Source: Tenacibaculum ovolyticum DSM 18103 | GTDB taxonomy: Bacteria > Bacteroidota > Bacteroidia > Flavobacteriales > Flavobacteriaceae | DNA length: 64,000 bases | Reading direction: 5' to 3' | Assembly: GCF_000430545.1 (NCBI RefSeq) | Contig: NZ_KE387164.1 | Span: forward strand, 302,769 to 366,768 | Shown: one piece after another, positions 60,357 to 64,000 of the stretch | Position numbering within the stretch: position 1 is the stretch's first letter | How the letters are laid out: every line of letters begins with the position of its first letter | The notes under the pieces: model-generated | The model's database searches: none | Seen by the model: the letters and a program-made list of their open reading frames with translations, nothing else | What the model was told of the DNA's origin: nothing | Translations under genes and position numbers: made by a program

Positions 60357-63300
60357 ATGAGATTATTATTAGAAAACCTAAAAATAAATTTTTTTTATTT
60401 TTTAGTAAGTTTATTTGTTTTTTTTCTGTCAACTTTCAAAACGCAAGCGCAATTAAGTGACTTACATTATCTACCTCCACTAAAACAATATTCCAATAAC
60501 AATGCAATTATTCAGCAACGATTCTATCTGTCAACACCTGAAACAACAGCATTCGATGTAAAAGTTTATCAAGGAACAAATGGAACTGCTATTGCTACTC
60601 TAACGGGTTTGTCAAAAACAAATCCATTGACATACAATGTAGCCAATGGGGATAACAATATAACATTGGTAACAAATGCAAATACTGGAAATGTTTTAAC
60701 CAATAGTGGACTTAGATTTGAGTCAACAACAGGAGCTAAAAAGTTTTATGTAAATTATAGAGGTCGTCATACAGCTCAAGCAGCTTCATTAACTTCTAAA
60801 GGAAGAAGTGCGCTTGGTACTAAGTTTAAATGGGGAGGAATACCTTTACGTTCTACAAACACAGCTTCTCAATCGGCTACTTTAGGAATAATGGCTACAG
60901 AAGCAAATACCGATATAACTATTTCAGGATATAATCCTAGTTGTGTTTTTAGACAAGGAACGAATGCTGCAGGAATAACAACTCCTACAATTAATATAAA
61001 TCTAGATGCGGGTGAGTCTTATGTATTAGAAGCTATACTGGGTCAAGCTACAGCAAATTTAGATGGTTGGCTAGGAGCTAGTATTACATCAAATAAGGAT
61101 ATTGTAGTGAGTAATGGTGGGCTTTTAAATATGGTAAAAGCAGGTTCTGGATCTAGAGATGCAGGAATTGACCAGGCTGTTCCAGAAGATATTGTAGGTA
61201 GTGAATATGTATTTGTAAGAGGTAATGGAGTAGATGATATGGAAAGACCTATTATTATCGCCATTCAAGATAATACAGAGGTTTATGTTAATGGATCAGC
61301 AACATCAATAGTAACATTAAATAATGGGGAGTATTTTGATATTCCAGGATCAAATTATTCGACTTCTGCAGCTGGAGGTAATATGTATGTTACAACTTCT
61401 AATAGAGCCTATGCCTACCAAGCTTTGGCTGGTTCTTCTTCAGAAGCTACAGGTGGGTTGAATTTTATTGCACCAGTAAATTGTTTAATGCCAAAGGTTT
61501 TGGATAATATTCCAGACATACGAAATGTTGCGGGATTAAATTTTACAGGAGGTATTACTATAATTGCATCAACAAGTACGCCGGATGGTAACATTACAGT
61601 AACTGACGGCACTGGTTCAGTAACATTGCCAGCATCTTCTGCCGTAGCAGGGAGTTCTGATTGGAAGACTTTCTTTGTCTCAGGATTAACAGGAAATGTA
61701 TCTGTAAATTCAACAGGGCCTATTTCTGTTGGTTTTCTAGGAGCTAGTGGAAGTGCAGGTATTGCAGGGTATTTTTCAGGATTTGACACCGCACCAATAG
61801 TGGATGTACAAATTACAGGAGGAGGATGTTTACCTAGTGGAACGGTAGAGGAAATGACAGGGGCTTTTGATGGTTATCAATGGTATATGGACGGGGTTGC
61901 GGTTCCTGGAGCAACATCATCGTCATATACACCTCCATCATATGTTACTTTTGCTGAATTGTATGTAGAAGTAACACAAGGAACCTGTTCTTTTAATTCA
62001 GACCCTGTTGCAGTATATGATTGTAGTCCAGATATTGTTCTAACAAAAATAGCTGATGCAACAAGTTATGGCATAGGTGATACTGTTACTTTTACCATTA
62101 CAGCAGAAAGTAAAGGAATTGACCCCGTAACAAATTTAGTAATTAATGATGTTCTTCCTCCTGGTTTAACATTGATCAGTGGAACATCGACAGCTGGATC
62201 TTGGTTATCACCAAATTGGACGATAGGTACCATTAATTCTGGAGAAAAACATACATTAACAATAATAGCAACTGTAAATAATGACATTAGAGAACATTAT
62301 TTAATAAATACGATTACAAATACACAAGATCAAGTTGACTCAAACAATACAGTCGATGATCCTACAGAAACCATTCTCATCGATTTTGATGGTGATAATT
62401 TAGCAGGTATTGATGATCTTGATTCTGATAATGATGGGATTTTGGATATAAATGAGGGTGTTTGTAAGGGTACTTCTTTAAACCCATTTACAAGTTTAGG
62501 TGCTGCAAGGAGTGTTGCGGTAGCAGGTATATACTATTTTAACCTTAACGGACAAACGTTTTCAACCTATGTAAATAAAGATGGTTATGTTCGTGTAGCT
62601 TTAGATTATGGTAATGGTTCAGGAAGTTTACCACAATCAACTAGTTTAACAAATAGTACACGAGGTTTGTTGAGTAATATAATTTTAGCTGAGTTGACAG
62701 ATGCGAATGAGATTAGGTTTTCATCATCTACAGAAGAAATTGATGTAAGAACTCCTAATACTACCTTATTAACAAGGTTAGTGGCTGGGCAAACATTACA
62801 TGGAGGAGTTGCTGACAATGGTCTGAATGACAGTTGGACAGGAACACAAGAGGAGTATTTAAAGGCAAATGCAAACTGTACAACATCTTCAGGAACTACT
62901 TTAGCCGCAAACATTTTTCATCCTTGCGGGAATACGTTTACAGTTCATTGGATCCCTTCTATAGGTTCAGTTAGGGTTAGAAATGATGTAGGTAATATAG
63001 GGGCTACTGAATCGTTAAGTTTATGGGTCAGAAGTTCTGTAGTTTCATGTTCTATAGATTCAGATAGTGATCTGGCACCAGATTATTTAGACTTAGACTC
63101 TGATAATGATGGGTGTAATGATGTTGTAGAATCAGGAGGAGTAGATACTAATTCAGATGGAGTATTAGATGGAAATGGATTTAATGTATCAGGTCAAGTA
63201 ACAACTGGAGGCGCAATTTTAGGAACTAGTTATAATGGAGTAACAGGAAACGAAATTGTGGCAACTAAAATACAAATTGACACAGAGCCGTTAAGCAGTA

Positions 63301-64000
63301 CTATATGTATAGGAGGTAATGCTACATTTACGACTGTAGCTTCTTCACTAAGTACAACTACATTTATGGGGGCTGCTCCAGGTACTACTCCAAATTATAG
63401 TGGTAGTACAGGAACAACTACTGGGTTAATATATGAGTGGGAAGAACAAGTAGGAGGAACTGGAGCTTGGAATACGGTAAGTAATGGAGGAGTATATAGT
63501 AACGCAACTACAGCAGTATTAACATTAACGAATCCACTTATAAGTGCTTCTACAAATAAATATAGGTTAATATTAACAAGTACAATAAATACTTGTCAAA
63601 GTGTTACTTCTAGCGAGGTTACTTTAACAGTAACACCAACAGTAACGATTGCAGCATTTAGTCCAACGACTAGTACACGATGTCAAGGAGCAGGAACGGT
63701 AACTACAACAACAACTGGAACAAATTCAACCGGAATCACTTATAGTTTAGATGCCGCTTCTTTAACAGGCGGAAACAGTATCAACGGATCAACTGGAGAA
63801 GTAACGTATGTTGCAGGATGGAGTGGAACAACAACAATTACAGCAAGTGCCGCAGGATGTAACGGTCCTGCAACTACGACGCATGTAGTAACAGTAACCC
63901 CAACAGTCACCATTGCAGCATTTAGTCCAGCAACTAGTACACGATGTCAAGGAGCAGGAACAGTAACAACAACGACAACTGGAACAAATTCAACAGGAAT
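60357..64000 (+). CDS. Giant secreted repeat adhesin, N-terminal part
   Basis: The ORF runs from the ATG at 60357 off the right edge (at least 1214 residues). A signal peptide ends near TQAQ (residue 32). Then comes a beta-rich N-terminal domain of about 460 residues resembling the IgGFc-binding type, and an Ig-like segment ([18 protein letters not shown]). A DUF11 domain follows (about 560-640; [24 protein letters not shown]), then Ca-binding DSDNDG repeats ([20 protein letters not shown] and [15 protein letters not shown]) flanking a further beta domain. The end holds 88-residue repeats with a single-Cys [11 protein letters not shown] motif. Extracellular adhesion or gliding is inferred; a T9SS C-terminal signal would lie beyond the window. 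Confidence 0.85.
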   Translation, partial: MRLLLENLKINFFYFLVSLFVFFLSTFKTQAQLSDLHYLPPLKQYSNNNAIIQQRFYLSTPETTAFDVKVYQGTNGTAIATLTGLSKTNPLTYNVANGDNNITLVTNANTGNVLTNSGLRFESTTGAKKFYVNYRGRHTAQAASLTSKGRSALGTKFKWGGIPLRSTNTASQSATLGIMATEANTDITISGYNPSCVFRQGTNAAGITTPTININLDAGESYVLEAILGQATANLDGWLGASITSNKDIVVSNGGLLNMVKAGSGSRDAGIDQAVPEDIVGSEYVFVRGNGVDDMERPIIIAIQDNTEVYVNGSATSIVTLNNGEYFDIPGSNYSTSAAGGNMYVTTSNRAYAYQALAGSSSEATGGLNFIAPVNCLMPKVLDNIPDIRNVAGLNFTGGITIIASTSTPDGNITVTDGTGSVTLPASSAVAGSSDWKTFFVSGLTGNVSVNSTGPISVGFLGASGSAGIAGYFSGFDTAPIVDVQITGGGCLPSGTVEEMTGAFDGYQWYMDGVAVPGATSSSYTPPSYVTFAELYVEVTQGTCSFNSDPVAVYDCSPDIVLTKIADATSYGIGDTVTFTITAESKGIDPVTNLVINDVLPPGLTLISGTSTAGSWLSPNWTIGTINSGEKHTLTIIATVNNDIREHYLINTITNTQDQVDSNNTVDDPTETILIDFDGDNLAGIDDLDSDNDGILDINEGVCKGTSLNPFTSLGAARSVAVAGIYYFNLNGQTFSTYVNKDGYVRVALDYGNGSGSLPQSTSLTNSTRGLLSNIILAELTDANEIRFSSSTEEIDVRTPNTTLLTRLVAGQTLHGGVADNGLNDSWTGTQEEYLKANANCTTSSGTTLAANIFHPCGNTFTVHWIPSIGSVRVRNDVGNIGATESLSLWVRSSVVSCSIDSDSDLAPDYLDLDSDNDGCNDVVESGGVDTNSDGVLDGNGFNVSGQVTTGGAILGTSYNGVTGNEIVATKIQIDTEPLSSTICIGGNATFTTVASSLSTTTFMGAAPGTTPNYSGSTGTTTGLIYEWEEQVGGTGAWNTVSNGGVYSNATTAVLTLTNPLISASTNKYRLILTSTINTCQSVTSSEVTLTVTPTVTIAAFSPTTSTRCQGAGTVTTTTTGTNSTGITYSLDAASLTGGNSINGSTGEVTYVAGWSGTTTITASAAGCNGPATTTHVVTVTPTVTIAAFSPATSTRCQGAGTVTTTTTGTNSTG
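63627..64000 (+). repeat. 264-bp (88-codon) tandem repeats in the adhesin
   Basis: The unit from 63627 to 63890 recurs from 63891 to the window end with only a few base changes (for example CCAACGACT to CCAGCAACT). Each begins ACAGTAAC and contains GCAGCATTTAGTCCA and ACACGATGTCAAGG. Near identity of adjacent units indicates recent expansion or homogenisation. The number of copies is unknown because the array continues past the edge. Confidence 0.88.

Noticed and set aside
61043..62914. Several minus-strand open frames inside the adhesin
   Set aside because: They mirror the Thr/Val/Gly-rich plus-strand coding sequence and show no domain, start context or promoter.
63627..64000. CRISPR array
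   Set aside because: The repeats are 264 bp, in frame, without unique spacers; they are coding repeats of the adhesin.

Overview
The window comes from a low-GC (roughly 30-35 %) member of the Bacteroidota, most likely a marine Flavobacteriaceae of the Tenacibaculum/Polaribacter type. Evidence: a trypsin-like protease with a type IX secretion (T9SS) C-terminal sorting domain, many short SPII lipoproteins, TAnnTTTG promoter -7 elements in front of genes, A-rich leaders without Shine-Dalgarno sequences, and an operon style typical of this family (suf genes, yicC-gmk-nadD, nadA-nadB). It is chromosomal; I see no phage, insertion sequence, CRISPR array or rRNA.

Layout. 1-2200: biotin operon on the minus strand (bioF, a DUF2007 protein, bioD, start of bioA), preceded by two identical tRNA-Asn genes. 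2700-6700: sucA-sucB of the 2-oxoglutarate dehydrogenase. 6900-8200: c-type heme/DUF3365 lipoprotein and a thioredoxin. 8200-10800: nadB and nadA. 10900-12500: a methyltransferase and a membrane hydrolase. 12700-18800: a TolC-adaptor-RND efflux operon. 18900-20800: AraC regulator and a SnoaL-like lipoprotein. 20950-24170: PIF1-type helicase and a DUF547 protein. 24390-26910: T9SS protease. 27000-31760: suf iron-sulfur assembly operon with a metallo-beta-lactamase-fold lipoprotein inside. 31860-36580: tight four-gene operon joining a di-heme peroxidase, an MbnP-type protein and two surface repeat lipoproteins. 36870-42740: thiL, a barrel protein, a BON-LysM protein, a DMT transporter and yicC-gmk-nadD. 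42800-46190: an ECF sigma-factor module. 46280-48710: M23 peptidase and a GH3-family protein. 48980-52450: a small unknown protein, a TPR histidine kinase and a LytTR response regulator separated by a repeat-rich island. 52980-59820: MOSC protein, S41 protease, dCMP deaminase, HupE/UreJ-like protein, Lrp regulator, umuC-umuD, bacilliredoxin and a TerB-DnaJ protein. 60357-end: a giant secreted repeat adhesin running off the window.

How parts work together. The clearest regulatory unit is at 42.7-45.2 kb. An ECF sigma gene, a small membrane protein with anti-sigma layout and a periplasmic LTxxQ repeat protein follow one another. Three promoters there (before a lipoprotein gene, the sigma gene and the LTxxQ gene) share an AAACTTTT box and a GGTC box at exactly the same spacing, so the sigma factor probably drives its own expression, that of its sensor and that of the lipoprotein. 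A second regulatory signal links two distant loci: the heme/thioredoxin pair and the efflux operon each carry a GTAAC-N4-GTTAC palindrome exactly 22 bases before the -7 element, as expected for a Crp/Fnr-type activator at a class II position.

Most other genes are housekeeping. The places with least precedent are the ECF module with its 13-residue repeat sensor, the MbnP/di-heme peroxidase operon, the 158-residue protein overlapping the kinase, and the leader sequence shared by the two secreted proteins.
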